Under the pieces are notes generated by a model. The model saw only the letters and a program-made list of their open reading frames with translations, made no database searches and had not been told where the DNA came from. Below, one piece after another: positions 21,342 to 32,322 of a stretch of 64,000 nt of DNA (its first letter is position 1; each line of letters begins with the position of its first letter). Source of the stretch: Pseudevernia furfuracea (lineage: Eukaryota > Ascomycota > Lecanoromycetes > Lecanorales > Parmeliaceae); the NCBI GenBank assembly GCA_022315425.1, contig JAIUPT010000050.1, positions 744,001 to 808,000 of the forward strand, read 5' to 3'. The translations under genes and the position numbers were made by a program.

Positions 21342-22354
21342 CCAGAGTCCATCCCGTGTGCCGGTCATTTGTTGCGCGCTCCACTTACAAAGCCGAAGTC
21401 GCGACGTGGATTGATTGCGTAATAAGAGACGGACAGACTGTGCGGGCACAGAGAACCTGCACTGAAGCGGAGATTTGAAGTCGGATTTTTTCTTCAGCGG
21501 TCCCAACGTGCGCTTATATACCTCTGTTTAGAGAATGCCATGACTAGTCAATCAGAGTCAGAGTCGCTCATGAACCATCAGCTCTATGACCAAGACTTTC
21601 GTCCTCGAGTTATAGAAGCTGTTAAAAAAAATAACGGAGTACATTCTGCGACTATCGCGGACCCTGCAAAGTTCGGTCACTCGCGAGACAGATTCGAAAA
21701 GGTACGGTCCGAGCGCGTCGCATCTGAAGACTTAAAGTCCTTCGAATAAGCAGCCACGCATCTTCGAAGCCGCGGGATTACCTATTATTTGCAAAAGAGC
21801 TGTAGGTGATGTGGGTCCACAGTCGAGGGCACGAAGACAGATGCTCGATTTGGATCGCTTCTCACAATCCCGTCAATTAACGCGGGTAAATCAGCATTTC
21901 GCTGCAATGTTTAGGGGTAAGTATTGCGGCATATTGAAGTTAACACACAACCGACATAAAGTATGTTCAGCCCGGCGGTTGTTGCGATTGATGGCGTATA
22001 CTTGGTCTCGAACCAATGCAGTGGGGGTCTGACGAGGATATGTACATGGAAGGAATCGTAGGAGCTCCCACTCATGCAACGAAGGACTCTGCTTGAGGCT
22101 ACGTCTCGAAGCGGCGCCTTCTTCGCCCTGGCAGAGTATTCGCAGGCTGAATCGATGGCGTCCTTGGATGTTTGAGCATGCGCACAAACCAGGACCAAGC
22201 GGTGCGACAACTTTCGATCTGACGTTTCGATGATGGGCTGCAATACTGCTTGTACAGACCGCTGTTCGCGCTCAACACAAATTGACTACCATAAATTGAT
22301 CACTGCGGATTGATTAACACATATCAATCCACATAGACCGATCGATTACAAACA
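21342..22354. other. Gene-poor region
   Basis: Contains a 69-codon frame (21540-21749) that starts MTSQSESESL and has a short charged/helical stretch, without introns or family match. Nothing else is supported; the frames at 21891-22243 overlap each other antisense. Confidence 0.4.
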
Positions 22355-22860
22355 CTGCCATTCTTGAACTTCGTGTTTTCCTTTCGACTCATCTTCCTTT
22401 CCTTACACTTGAGCGTCGTCCTTCAACACATTTCTCGTGAAGCATATAGCCAAAACGACATTGTAGCACAGTCAATTTGAACACCGTCATGATTGAAACT
22501 CGTGTTTTCCTTTCAATCCATGTGCCTCTGCGCTGTCCATCAAACGGAGCTTTGATTATCGTGTTTTTGTTCAATGCATGTCCCTTCGCGCGTTGAGAGT
22601 TGAGACACGTTGAGGTTCTTGCAACATCGCAGATCTTGAAAGTTGTCTTGACAGATGTTGCTTAGACATCATGTCGGGTTTGCGATCAACCTTGAATGTT
22701 TCCTCAACACGTTAAGATAGCCCGATCAACACGAGAGTAATCAGCACGAGCAATCAACACGAGCAATCAACACAAAGTTAGTTCAACACAAGATGGAGTC
22801 AACACAAGAGTAATCAAGATAACAACCGACACACGGACACAACACCAAGATGAGATACTA
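22355..22860. repeat. Simple and degenerate repeats (CGTGTTTTCCTTT; AATCAACACGAG)
   Basis: The motif TCGTGTTTTCCTTTC occurs at about 22370 and 22500, with a weaker form (TCGTGTTTTTGTTC) near 22559, each in a similar 60-90-bp context. From about 22725 to 22810 a short unit AATCAACACGAG/CAACACAAG recurs at least six times with changes. The two motifs are partly complementary (CGTGTTG against CAACACG). No coding potential is seen. Confidence 0.55.
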
Positions 22861-23881
22861 CGTCTCATGTAAGCTCCAGCGTTTCGCCCTGTCTCCAAGC
22901 GCCATCAGGGTCTCATTCTGCGCTTAGCCAGCCCTCGTTGCCTCTTGGTGGTAAAGGAGACAGGGAATCGGATGGACGACAACTTAGATCTTGTATTCTG
23001 CCAAATGGATATTCTGTTGTCACATATGATTTGAGGGAGATAACACTGTTGGCTTGAGTCCACACATCCTCTTAGATAAAAAACGCCGACTGTCGTATCG
23101 CAAAGCAATATTGCAACCCGCTGATGGGTAAACTCTCGAGTATCTTACCATAAAATTCATAGCCGAATACTAATTGATATTCCTCTCCGATATTCCAGTC
23201 CGTATAATGAAGAGGGTCGACACTTTTCGTTACTCCGGCTCGCCAGGGAGCAGTCGATAATTTCGGGTGGCTCGCATTGATAGCATACAGTTCTTGAGAA
23301 GAATGTAGTAACACGTTCACGCATAGAGAGCGAAGATTCCGAGGGTACTTCAGGCGCGTTGCCAGAAAAAAGGTGACAATTGTCACGAACTTTGCCTGAA
23401 TAAATCCTTACACTACCTGAAAGGGGACTGCCGGCTTGTTTTGGTGGATATCCACACAAAACTCGTGCATGCAAAAAGAAAGAGAGCTAGACCTTAAGAG
23501 TATGTGAAGTTCCCTCTGTGCGCGAAGTTTGCTACATTTCCTTACCTGAAAGGCATCGAATGCTTGGGCAGCAAACCTTTCGCGTCATCATACCTCAGGG
23601 AAGCACGTCCGCACATGGCTTGTCTAATGTTAGTACTTATCGGTAGCGGTGATAAGATCTTTCTGAGGACATTCTCTTTGGCCTGTTACCGGAGTGCCAA
23701 TTCCGTAGATCTGGGATTCAGAGCCAATTCATCGCAACAATTCTAGCTTTCCGTCAGCAGTAAATGTTACTCTCGTGCAGTTTTTTAGACTCAGTCTCGT
23801 GTGAATATGTGAGAATGCATACATTGCAAACAAAGCTAGATGGGTATCAAACGTCAAATCACGCCCAAATCGACCAGGCCG
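22861..23881. other. Gene-poor region downstream of the coiled-coil gene
   Basis: Overlapping short frames on both strands (22905-23474 minus, 23504-23746 plus), none with recognisable motifs or splice structure. No gene called. Confidence 0.4.
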
Positions 23882-26187
23882 TCATCCTTCCAGAGACTCC
23901 TGCAGCAGTGTCTTGTCGATACTCACTGCTTCAACATGAGTCGAAAGCCGGTTCTCTGCCTTCCTACCGCGAACCGAGCCGCCACTCTTCTTGTCTATGG
24001 TCCTCTCGTTGACCGCAGCGCTCAAAACATCTATGGCTCGAAGGTTCCCGGTCGATTTGGTGGGAGCAACGCCCCACTTGCCAAACACCCACCCGCCGAC
24101 ACGCTTGCCCAAAGTGGACTTCTCAGCTGTGGTCGTAGAGGCTGGCGCAGCCAGGCTCGCTGAAGCATGATTAAGAAGCAGGCGATTGTAGTTACTGCTG
24201 TCAAAACTTCGATCGCGCTTGAATGCCTGAGCGACGGCAGCTGTGGAGCTCGTCACAGGCTCGATAGAGGCAACAGATGGGCCAAATGAAGATCGAGGTT
24301 TGAGTATTTGCGAGCGTTTGCTTCGTAGTTTGGGTATGTCGACCCCTCGGCTGGATAGTATGCTTTCGTGTGACGAAGCTCGATGCAGTCGAGGGACCAT
24401 TTGCTCCACTGGAGAGTACGTCTGCTGGGCATTTCTGTTGGGGTCGAAATGATTATCCAAGAAAGATATCGTGGTGTCATCTTCTGGCTCTTCTAGAATG
24501 GTGCTGTGGTCCAGCAAAGGAAATTTGATTGTCTCAGGAAGATCGTCTATGCCATATTGGTCCGCAGCCTGCAGTACCCCTGATATGCTCTGGGGTACGC
24601 TGGATGATGTTTGCGTAGATAGACGTCTAGTCGAGACGTCCGAGTTACGCTTGGAATATCGGGGGTAGATACTGGGCGATCCAAGAGCGATAGAGCCGGG
24701 TGTCGTTGGCCTTGATGAGTACATGTTATCATCCATAGTGTCAAACACTGAAGAGTTTCTGAACGCGGATTGAGGAGAGCTTGGCAGAGACGAAGGAGCT
24801 TGCGAGGACTGCGATGACCATCGATGCGACTGAATGGGAGGTATAGTGACCGATGTTTGTGACAGAATAGTTGCAGCAGATGAGCCCGTTCTGATTTGCA
24901 TAGGGTGAGCGCTGGGTGTTCGTGGTGTGCGAGGTGTCTGAGCACCAGAAGAAGGCGTTCGAAGTCCAGGTGAGGTGATGTTCCGCCGTTTTTTAGTCCT
25001 TACAAGTCCAAGAGGCCTTTCTCTGGCGGTCTTGACTTTCGGTGCTGCGTGGTAATGGTGATGAACATGGAAGTCAGGTGAAAGTACAGCTTCGTTGGTA
25101 GGTGTCCTCGCAAGCTCGCTATTCAGGTCTTCCCCGGATCCAGGTCGTTTGGGATACGGCTGGACAGGCTGATGAAGCATCATCTGCTCTCGGAGATTTT
25201 CTACCTCTTCGTTCGAACCCATCAGCATCTCCCGCAGCTCCACAATCCCCAGTTGCAAGTTGGCATTGTCCTGGAGGATATCCTTGACAAAATGCGAGAC
25301 AACGCTGTTACTTCCGTCCGGGCCAAGCGTAGACGCGGCCGCCGCTCCTTTCAGAGGTCCAGTCGCGTTCTCGAGCTCCATTTCGACAGCCCTTCGCCTT
25401 TCAAATCTCTTCACAACCTCGGCGTGCCTCAAGCGTTCTTCTCGTGCCTCCCTTTCTATTCGATCCATCTGCTCTTGTAAAGTACTAATAGTTCGCTCAG
25501 CGCCCTTCCATCGTTGTACCGCTGTTCGCTCCTCTTTTTCCCTAGACGCCAGTTGGTGATGAAGGTCAGCTGCTTCCAAGTCCATACTTGCCAGCTGTGC
25601 TTCGAGGTGTGACGTTTGCGCAGCAAGCACCGTAAGCCGCTCGAGTTCTTTGCGTGTAGATTGAAGCGTTGCATTGAGCGATAGGATTTGCGCGTCGGAG
25701 TTGGAGACCGTATCGTTTATCTCTTCCAGCTGGTCCAGTAGATAACGGTTCTCTTCTATTGTTCGAGCGTTCGAGGCCTCCGCCTCTTTCTTGTTGGTCT
25801 CAAGCCGCTCGATACTCCCAACCATCCGGCGCCGGTCCTCTGCCGCTTCAGCGACGTATGCCTCATGGCGCGCGAGCAGTGCCTGTAGCGCAAAGATCAG
25901 CGACATGCCTATCAACAAGCTTAGACGCGGTTTGCTCTTTCAAGAGTGCAAGGTACTATATAGCTAAAATCTGAATCATTAGGTGTTCAAATGCATCAAG
26001 TCGCACAGGTCCTGAAAGGATTGTTTCATTTGAAGGATCAAACACGATTCCCAAAAAAGCATGCACATACTTGGCCAATGCGCGCAGCATTTTCAAGCTG
26101 ATTCTCAAGCCCTTCTAGAGCTGCATTGTTATGTTCCAGGTAGGCGCACTGCAGATTACCGCAACAGCAGCTTGATGGGCGCTCCAT
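23882..26187 (-). CDS. Conserved fungal coiled-coil protein
   Basis: Exons 26187-26071 and 25882-23882 join in phase (GQ|ALLARHEAY) to about 706 aa. The start is taken at MERPSSCCCGN, where a family-like motif CAYLEHNNAALEGLE begins; an upstream in-frame ATG at 26199 is possible. Residues ~15-270 form a long coiled coil with a conserved core (ARTIEENRYLLDQLEE.N.T, then VSHFVKDILQDNANLQLGI..LREML). A short histidine run (HVHHHYH) and a long Ser/Pro/Thr-rich disordered region follow. A final block before the C-terminus contains GKRVGGWVFGKWG. I know this architecture as an uncharacterised filamentous-fungal protein and assign no function. Confidence 0.8.
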
Positions 26188-26878
26188 GCTTGCTCGCATT
26201 CCGCTGAAGGATTGCGACAACAATGCGTCAAGACAAGGAGCGGCCGGCGAAGGGGCCGGGGAACGGTGCATTGTATACAATATCCCTCAAAATGGTAGGC
26301 TGAGCAGACTTCAGCATACCCATACCTACCCATACCTACCTATTGTTGGAAATGTGAGACTCCTTATCTTAGGTGAGGGGTGTGGCGTGTGTTTTAAGTT
26401 GAAGCGAAAGCCTGGCGCAGATACATTACGATAGTAGTGATAAGTATTATTGATTGAATAAGACCTCTGCATCTAGTCTTCATCATCGATTCTCCTTGTT
26501 GATCCCTCGACCAATTTTGAGAGCAGTCGTAGTTTCCTAGATTCCCCCAGGCTCAATGGATCTTTCCCTGCCACTTGCGATCCAGTCCGTTTAACCAATG
26601 TCCCGTACTTCACCCATGGCGAACCTTAGATACACATAGCCCCGAGCTAATATCCTCAAAGGAGCAGATGTTGAGTATTTCTGAAGATGGTACGCGCCAC
26701 TTTTCGCCTTTTCTTGCCTCTGTAGACAAGTCCGTCCTCTTAGGTCTGGTAAACAAGGATATCGCCGATTTTTCAGGGTACTCTTTGACCATCGAGGTCC
26801 AGCGGCTTGGACACATCTTCTGGTTGCGGTGAACACAACGCAGTCCTCCATCTGAATTTCATCCCCTCCAGTGCAGCA
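26188..26878. other. Intergenic between coiled-coil and PET117 genes
   Basis: Promoter of the coiled-coil gene and 3' flank of PET117. A short CCATACCTAC direct repeat lies at about 26317-26340. No gene recognised. Confidence 0.5.
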
Positions 26879-27202
26879 TCAGCCTTTGCCCCTAGCTTTC
26901 TCCGGCCCTCCTTCATCATCATGTACCTGCTGCACCTTCCTATACTCTTCCTCCAGCGCCCTCTGCATCTCGAAGTCCGCCTGTCGTTCTTTCTTGACCC
27001 TCTGCTGTTCAATATCTCGTATCACTCCAGCATGCATTGCCTGTAGAACTTAAGCCGTTGATCAAAATAATTGTGCTAGAAAATCCATCGTGGAAGGAAG
27101 GCTCACGGCTTTCTCTGAATTCTGCTGGTAGTGAACAAGCGCGACAATCCCTGTAGCTCCTATGGACGTACCTGCCAGCGTGAGTTTTGCAGCTCTGGAC
27201 AT
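26879..27202 (-). CDS. PET117: Cytochrome c oxidase assembly protein PET117
   Basis: Small mitochondrial membrane protein needed for complex IV assembly, where it couples heme A synthase oligomerisation (known for the yeast protein). Exons 27202-27107 and 27040-26879 join in phase (EKA|AMHAGV) to 85 aa. It starts MSRAAKLTLAGTS and has a single hydrophobic segment followed by HYQQ, then the family hallmark AMHAGVIRDIEQQR and a charged helix KKERQADFEMQRALEEEY, ending with a polar tail. The donor is GTGAGC and the acceptor TACAG. Its length is a little below the yeast homologue. Confidence 0.92.
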
Positions 27203-27980
27203 GTCTTTGAGATCGTAGCGGTCGAGTGATGCAGCAGAGCAAAGAACGGGTTGGCGGGAGGCGATCGTGACACTTGGCCCTACAAGCTATAAGACATGTG
27301 CCCCTTACTCACTCTTAACTCGCACAGGTGTGGCCGCTATTGCAGAGGTAAAGCTACAGAATATCCAAGATATACAAGTATATTCTACAAAGCCCCACCA
27401 ACTAAAGTCCTAGAAAGCGCTAGTGGAACCCTAGCCCTACTTTCGGAAGGCCTGTAGCAGGGTACCATATACTAGGCCTTACAGGCAATAATAGACCCCA
27501 AACTTAGGCTCAGTCCAGGTAATCGTAGCAGATTGAAGCGTATTGTCCAGGCAACCTTTTCAGGCGGGGCGTTATTCGAGATCAGAATTCTTGGCGTCAA
27601 TGACTTTCGGTGCAGCCTACGCAAGAACATCGCCTGTTGAATATCAACTCGCAAGTCCACGCACTGTCGGACCGCCTGGAAGAATAACAAGCTTAGAAAT
27701 GGTGTAAACTCGGAAGTTATACAAGCCGTTCTATTGGTAAGAACTTTGGTCTCAAGAGTTTCTGACTCTACAGTACTCTCTTACTATACGTTATTCTTTT
27801 ACCCCCACCTTCGGAACCAGGCAACTGCTGGCAACTTCGAGAGGCTACCAATGCTCCTCCACGGGGCTTGAAGGATCACAGCAGTGAACACTTGCGCTTT
27901 GTCGTAGATGAGAGATGGATGCTTCCTTCCAACTTCCAGATTGAACGGCTGGTGGTTAAAAAATTAGCCTCATCGAAGCC
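27203..27980. other. Intergenic between divergent PET117 and metallophosphoesterase genes
   Basis: Holds both promoters. No open frame with family features; the minus-strand frame at 27472-27690 is short and unsupported. Confidence 0.5.
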
Positions 27981-28868
27981 ATGTTCGGTCCTCGCAAATC
28001 AGGACTCGATGCTCTGTGTGATCGACCGAAACCGTCGACGTGGCAGTCATTTATTGCATCCCCTTTGAAATATTTAGCAAGAGTTCTCTATCTTTACCAA
28101 ACCCACGGACGGCGGGCCATCACGCCACCAGAGAAAGCCGTCACGATTGTCTGCATCTCAGATACTCACAACACTCAACCACCAGTACCTCATGGCGATC
28201 TCCTCATCCACGCCGGTGATCTCACGCAATCGGGGAGCCCAGAAGAGATCCAAGTTGTGTTGACCTGGCTCCAGAGCCTCAGTCACCCACACAAAATCGT
28301 TATAGCAGGCAATCATGATATCAGTCTCGATTCAGACGACAGCTCAAAATTCCAATGGGGCGATGTCAAGTATCTCCAAGACAGCGGAACAAGCATCAAT
28401 TTCTCCAATGGCCGATGCCTAAATGTTTTTGGTAGTCCATGGACACCAACCCCTGGGACTTGGGCATTCCAACACTCCCGTACCAAGGACGTATGGACTG
28501 GCAGGATTCCTGACGACACAGACATTCTTGTAACTCATATGCCCCCACGCTTCCACCTCGATATTGCGGGCTTTGGCGACGACAACCTGCTGAAAGAACT
28601 ATGGAGAACACGACCAAAACTTCATGTATTTGGCCACATTCACGGGGGTTGGGGTCAAGACTTTTTGGTATACGATCAAATTGAAGCGTGGTATGAGGAC
28701 ATATGTCGAGGCTCGCAAGGCTTGTTTGCGCTATTGAAGATGTTTTTCCGTAGTACAGCCTTCGTGTGGCGACCGAGAGGTACAACAGGGACAGTACTTG
28801 TCAACGCAGCTGCTGTCGGTGGACTCAGAGAAACGGAGCGGAGGAGCCCAACACTCGTCTGTATCTAG
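27981..28868 (+). CDS. Calcineurin-like metallophosphoesterase (MPPED/239AB-like)
   Basis: Predicted dimetal phosphoesterase. A single exon of 295 aa from the ATG at 27981. All metal-site motifs are present in order: ISDTH near residue 58, HAGDLTQ, AGNHD, VTHMPPR and FGHIHGGWG. The layout (GD, GNHD, a long middle with FGSPWTP, and a late GH.H) matches the small MPPED1/239AB branch that is widespread in filamentous fungi. Its natural substrate is not known. No signal peptide or membrane anchor is seen, although a hydrophobic stretch (LFALLKMFF) lies in the C-terminal third. Confidence 0.9.
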   Translation: MFGPRKSGLDALCDRPKPSTWQSFIASPLKYLARVLYLYQTHGRRAITPPEKAVTIVCISDTHNTQPPVPHGDLLIHAGDLTQSGSPEEIQVVLTWLQSLSHPHKIVIAGNHDISLDSDDSSKFQWGDVKYLQDSGTSINFSNGRCLNVFGSPWTPTPGTWAFQHSRTKDVWTGRIPDDTDILVTHMPPRFHLDIAGFGDDNLLKELWRTRPKLHVFGHIHGGWGQDFLVYDQIEAWYEDICRGSQGLFALLKMFFRSTAFVWRPRGTTGTVLVNAAAVGGLRETERRSPTLVCI

Positions 28869-29793
28869 TCTTGGTGCAGGCTTGCTCTTGCGGTCTGAAT
28901 GAGCACAAAATGGCATCGGCAAGTAGCTTAGAGCTTTAAACTTAAAGGTAACTTAGATAAAATAGATATGCTTTGTTTAGCCAATATATCTTTCTCAAGG
29001 AATTTTGGGCTGGCTCGACCATCGCTCTTGTCCTCCAGAAATTTCACCTCAGCATCTGATAGCGAAAACATCTGATCTAGAGACGGAACTTGCGAGCACC
29101 ACGCAGGCTATTGCTCTAGAAACTGAAGCCTGCTCTTTAGCTCTTCGAAATCCACTATTATAGCTGGAGCATCCCGTGGCAGGCCTATGGCCCGTGCAAG
29201 TAGTTTCGGAATGACAGCAAGTATAGCATAGCGTACCGGATCTGGTATGGTAGAAACAGCCCATTGGTGCTGGTTACAGAAGTACTCTATTTCGTTTCGG
29301 AGTTCGAATGTCCAATCCTCGACGATGGCTTTGTAGGGTCAATAGAGGGAGTCAATCGGCCTGTCTTTCCTTATGCCGCTCCGAGCCCGCATGGGTTGAA
29401 GAGAGCGCTTCTGTGTGTTCATTCCTCGTTGTGCTAGAAGCGTCTCAAGAAAGACTGGTGCTGCTCGCGGCGCGTTCGTCGAATGGGATCTTAGGCCTAG
29501 CTGTAGATAGCCTTCAGCTTGACGTGTCGAGCGTATCAAGGCGACGGGTGAAGCCAGTGGATGGAGCATCTGGTCCAAGTGCTGTAGGAATGTTGAAGCA
29601 GAGGCCGGCCCTATTCTCGTTGTTACAACATATAAAGGACCCGCGTTGTAAAAATATTATTGTAGTAGAGTGGGAGAGTGGTGTAGAGTGAGTACCTTGG
29701 CGGCGGAGACAGGGATCTTGAAGCTCCGACTCCACCACCTCGATCACCAACTTTCTTTTGATATCTACGCAATCGTGGGCAGACAGCCGCAAA
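28869..29793. other. Gene-poor stretch with a possible gene remnant (minus, ~29100-29330)
   Basis: On the minus strand, about 75 codons stay open with natural composition: DWTFELRNEIEYFC, IPDPVRYAILAVIPKLLARAIG, then APAIIVDFEELKSRLQFLEQ and a stop. It lacks a start and any clear partner exon, so I treat it as a fragment of an unidentified gene. The plus-strand frame 29308-29691 is its shadow. Confidence 0.35.
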
Positions 29794-30464
29794 GATGGTA
29801 AGATCTTCTAAATACAGAAGCTACAAACCAATGGCTGACCGTTTTGCAGTCTGCACAAAATTCCAAGGGTATCCAAACCCTCCTCGACGTAAGGACAGCT
29901 ATCTGCCTCCCCGGATTTGCGGTACTAAACCTGTAGTAAAGGCCGAGAGAGAGGCTCAGAAGATAGTTCAAAAAGGTATGCAATACAAAGGCTATCAATG
30001 CTTTGATTGCGCGTCTACTGACCATTCACAGCTAGAGAATGTATGCCTACAATCCCCCCCTCCCCCCACCCTCTGATCCCCAGCCCACCTAACCCCGACT
30101 CCAGACCGCTCGAAGCGTGTCAAAGACGCCAAGAACGAAGCGCAGAAAGAGATAGAAGACTACCGGAAGCAAAAAGATGACGAGTTCAAGGAGTTCGAGA
30201 AGAAGGTGCTCTCCCATTCCACACATACCCTCGGCCACCCATGCTCGTAGCAAGCACAGCAGCTGATCGATGGGCGATGGATAGCACACAAGCGGCAACA
30301 AAAAAGCGGAAGAAGACGCCAGCATAGACGCAGACGAGCAGCTGAAACGGATCAAGGAGGCAGGGAGCAAGACCGGGGATAAGGTCATTCAGGATTTGCT
30401 GAGCGCGGTTACGGAAGTAAAGCCTGAGGTTCCTGATAGAGTTGCTGCGCCGCCGAAGGCATGA
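29794..30464 (+). CDS. VMA10: V-type proton ATPase subunit G
   Basis: Peripheral-stalk subunit of the vacuolar ATPase. Six coding exons give 121 aa: 29794-29796 (ATG only), 29850-29888, 29942-29975, 30032-30040 (9 nt), 30105-30205 and 30285-30464. The joined protein reads M|SAQNSKGIQTLLD|AEREAQKIVQK|ARE|YRSKRVKDAKNEAQ and onward, which is the expected family sequence with no gap. The last exon holds SGNKKAEED, a helix and the tail PDRVAAPPKA. Every intron is GT-AG and short (50-80 bp). Dropping the 9-nt exon would remove three residues of the conserved KAREYR block and shift nothing else, so both isoforms would be in frame. Confidence 0.93.
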
Positions 30465-30657
30465 TTGACAAAGAGTGTACGATGGCGTATCAAATGAAGA
30501 GTTACTACGAATACTGGGGATATATGCTCCAGCTGTTATTGGGACATCATAGATCACAATGCGTTTTGTACAAGGCTACATGTTATTGAATATCATGGCA
30601 TTAATTATGTCGTTGCAACTACATATGCTTCGAAAAAACTAAGACGGCATGATGGAG

Positions 30658-32322
30658 TCATACGAAAGAACCTAATCCTAATCTACTCAAGCACCTCCTG
30701 AAGTCCTGAGCGCGTCTCACTGGTTGGCGGGCCACTATTGGCGGATATGAGCATTTCCAGACACAGAACTTAGGAACAAGAGAGCTTACATTACAAGTGC
30801 TATTAAGACTGGCAGCCGAGATAAGTGTATCTTGGCTCACAGCACCAATGCTGGACATGGGGAAACAATTGGCAACTGGTTCGACCTCGCCAGTCGACTC
30901 GGAACCGCCGTTGCCCTCGAAATAGACCGATTCACAGCCGTCATAGAATGCACAATAATATATGCAGGCCTCGAAGTTGGTCTGGATCGTCGGTTGAAGA
31001 GCTGTGCCTGCTATGGTCTGATTGCATACGATGTTCCATGTGCACTGAAATACATCCGTGAAGGGTTGGCCGTCGAAACCTTCAGCACAGAGATCGTCTG
31101 GAGTGATGTCTCCGCTGCTAGCACCGTTGGTGGGAATGGCAGTCAGGAGATCATTGCTTTCATCTGCGGTTTCGGCCTTATAGCCATTGAAGGTGGCGAT
31201 TGGGTAGCAATCCGTGCCTGAAAATCTGACGCCACCGCAATCCTTGAGAAGGGAGCAGTACTGGATGCACCCTTCAAAAGTGTCAGCGTGGGTTTTGAAG
31301 GAGACACCATCCGGATTGGCAAAGTCGAGTCCACATCTGATGCCGTATTGAATTCCGAATATATCAACGTAGTAAGTGTTATTGTCACTACATGTGGGGC
31401 TGATGTTTGAATATGTCGGTTCCGCGGCGGAATTCGTCGTAGTACCAGGTGAGCCATTTGTAGCCGGAGAGGGAGTTGCGGTAGGGGACGACCGTGTATC
31501 CGTTGACGAAACTACCAGACCACCGTTGTTATTGCCTCCAGGAGTTCCAATATTGGCGGTCTCAGTATTGTTTGTTGTCTTAATGTTGGTTCCAACAGTC
31601 ACCGAGCCAGGCTGAGGCGATCCCGTTGTTGATGTGATCGGGTAGGCTGAGGAGGTCGTGGTACCAGTGGTGACAGTACTGTTTGAGTTGGTGCTCGCTA
31701 TGACCACTGTTGCAGTTCCGGAGGCTACGGAGACTTGTACAATGGGATAAGTTGAAGTCCCGATACCAGTGGTTATGCTGACATAGGTGTTCGTAGCCTC
31801 TACAGTAGATCCTAGTGAGTTTTGTGTCGTCATGGTGCCGGTTCCCACTGTCACTGGGCCAAGCTGAGGCGATGCTGTTGTGGATATGATCGGGTAGGTT
31901 GAGGAGGTGGTGGTGGAACTGGTGACAGCACTGTTTGAGTTGATGCTCGTTACAAGCGCTGTTGTAGCTTCGGATGCTACGGAAGCTGGTATAATGGGAT
32001 AGATTGGAGTCTCGATACCAATCGTGACATTAATGTTTGAGCTCGAACTTGTGCGGGCAAATTTTTCAGTGCCAAAGCGATCATTGCTGCTTCCAGCCCC
32101 TGAGCCAACGGCAGCTGGACCAGAGGTGACTATACCGTTAGAGCTTGTGCTTGTGTAGGCAAATGTTTCAGTGCCAAAGGGATCATCGCTACCTCCAGCA
32201 CCTGAGCCACCTGCACCTGTAGTAGGGGAACAATCGCCGGTACCCACCCATACAGTCTCGATTACCACGTGACCTAGGGTCTTGGGAACAAGAAGCCCAA
32301 GGCCCAAGAGGGAAGGCCTCAT
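30658..32322 (-). CDS. Ser/Thr-rich secreted protein with two PAN/apple-like Cys modules
   Basis: Probable cell-wall or secreted glycoprotein. The start ATG at 32322 gives MRPSLLGLGLLVPKTLG, a signal-like peptide; an upstream in-frame ATG is less suitable. The N-terminal two thirds are Ser/Thr/Gly-rich with internal repeats (TSTSSN, YPI.STT.SPQ.G.VTVG). The C-terminal third has two Cys-rich units, each with the pattern 'F..CI.YC....CGGV.F.G..C(F/Y)P', as in PAN-like fungal lectin modules. The read-through frame ends FVCV-free at 30658, but a GTAAGC donor after STCN and a CAG 80-90 bp later would remove an in-frame intron, changing only the last residues. 554 aa without that intron. Confidence 0.75.
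   Translation of the reverse strand: MRPSLLGLGLLVPKTLGHVVIETVWVGTGDCSPTTGAGGSGAGGSDDPFGTETFAYTSTSSNGIVTSGPAAVGSGAGSSNDRFGTEKFARTSSSSNINVTIGIETPIYPIIPASVASEATTALVTSINSNSAVTSSTTTSSTYPIISTTASPQLGPVTVGTGTMTTQNSLGSTVEATNTYVSITTGIGTSTYPIVQVSVASGTATVVIASTNSNSTVTTGTTTSSAYPITSTTGSPQPGSVTVGTNIKTTNNTETANIGTPGGNNNGGLVVSSTDTRSSPTATPSPATNGSPGTTTNSAAEPTYSNISPTCSDNNTYYVDIFGIQYGIRCGLDFANPDGVSFKTHADTFEGCIQYCSLLKDCGGVRFSGTDCYPIATFNGYKAETADESNDLLTAIPTNGASSGDITPDDLCAEGFDGQPFTDVFQCTWNIVCNQTIAGTALQPTIQTNFEACIYYCAFYDGCESVYFEGNGGSESTGEVEPVANCFPMSSIGAVSQDTLISAASLNSTCNVSSLVPKFCVWKCSYPPIVARQPVRRAQDFRRCLSRLGLGSFV
31587..32090. repeat. Two ~252-bp tandem coding repeats in the Ser/Thr-rich gene
   Basis: The landmark GCTGAGGCGAT recurs with a 252-bp period (31614 and 31866), followed in both copies by ATCGGGTAGG.TGAGGAGGT and CTGTTTGAGTTG.TGCTCG. 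The period is a multiple of three, so the repeat duplicates 84 codons of the low-complexity stalk. Substitutions between copies are many, so the duplication is old or under diversification. Confidence 0.75.
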
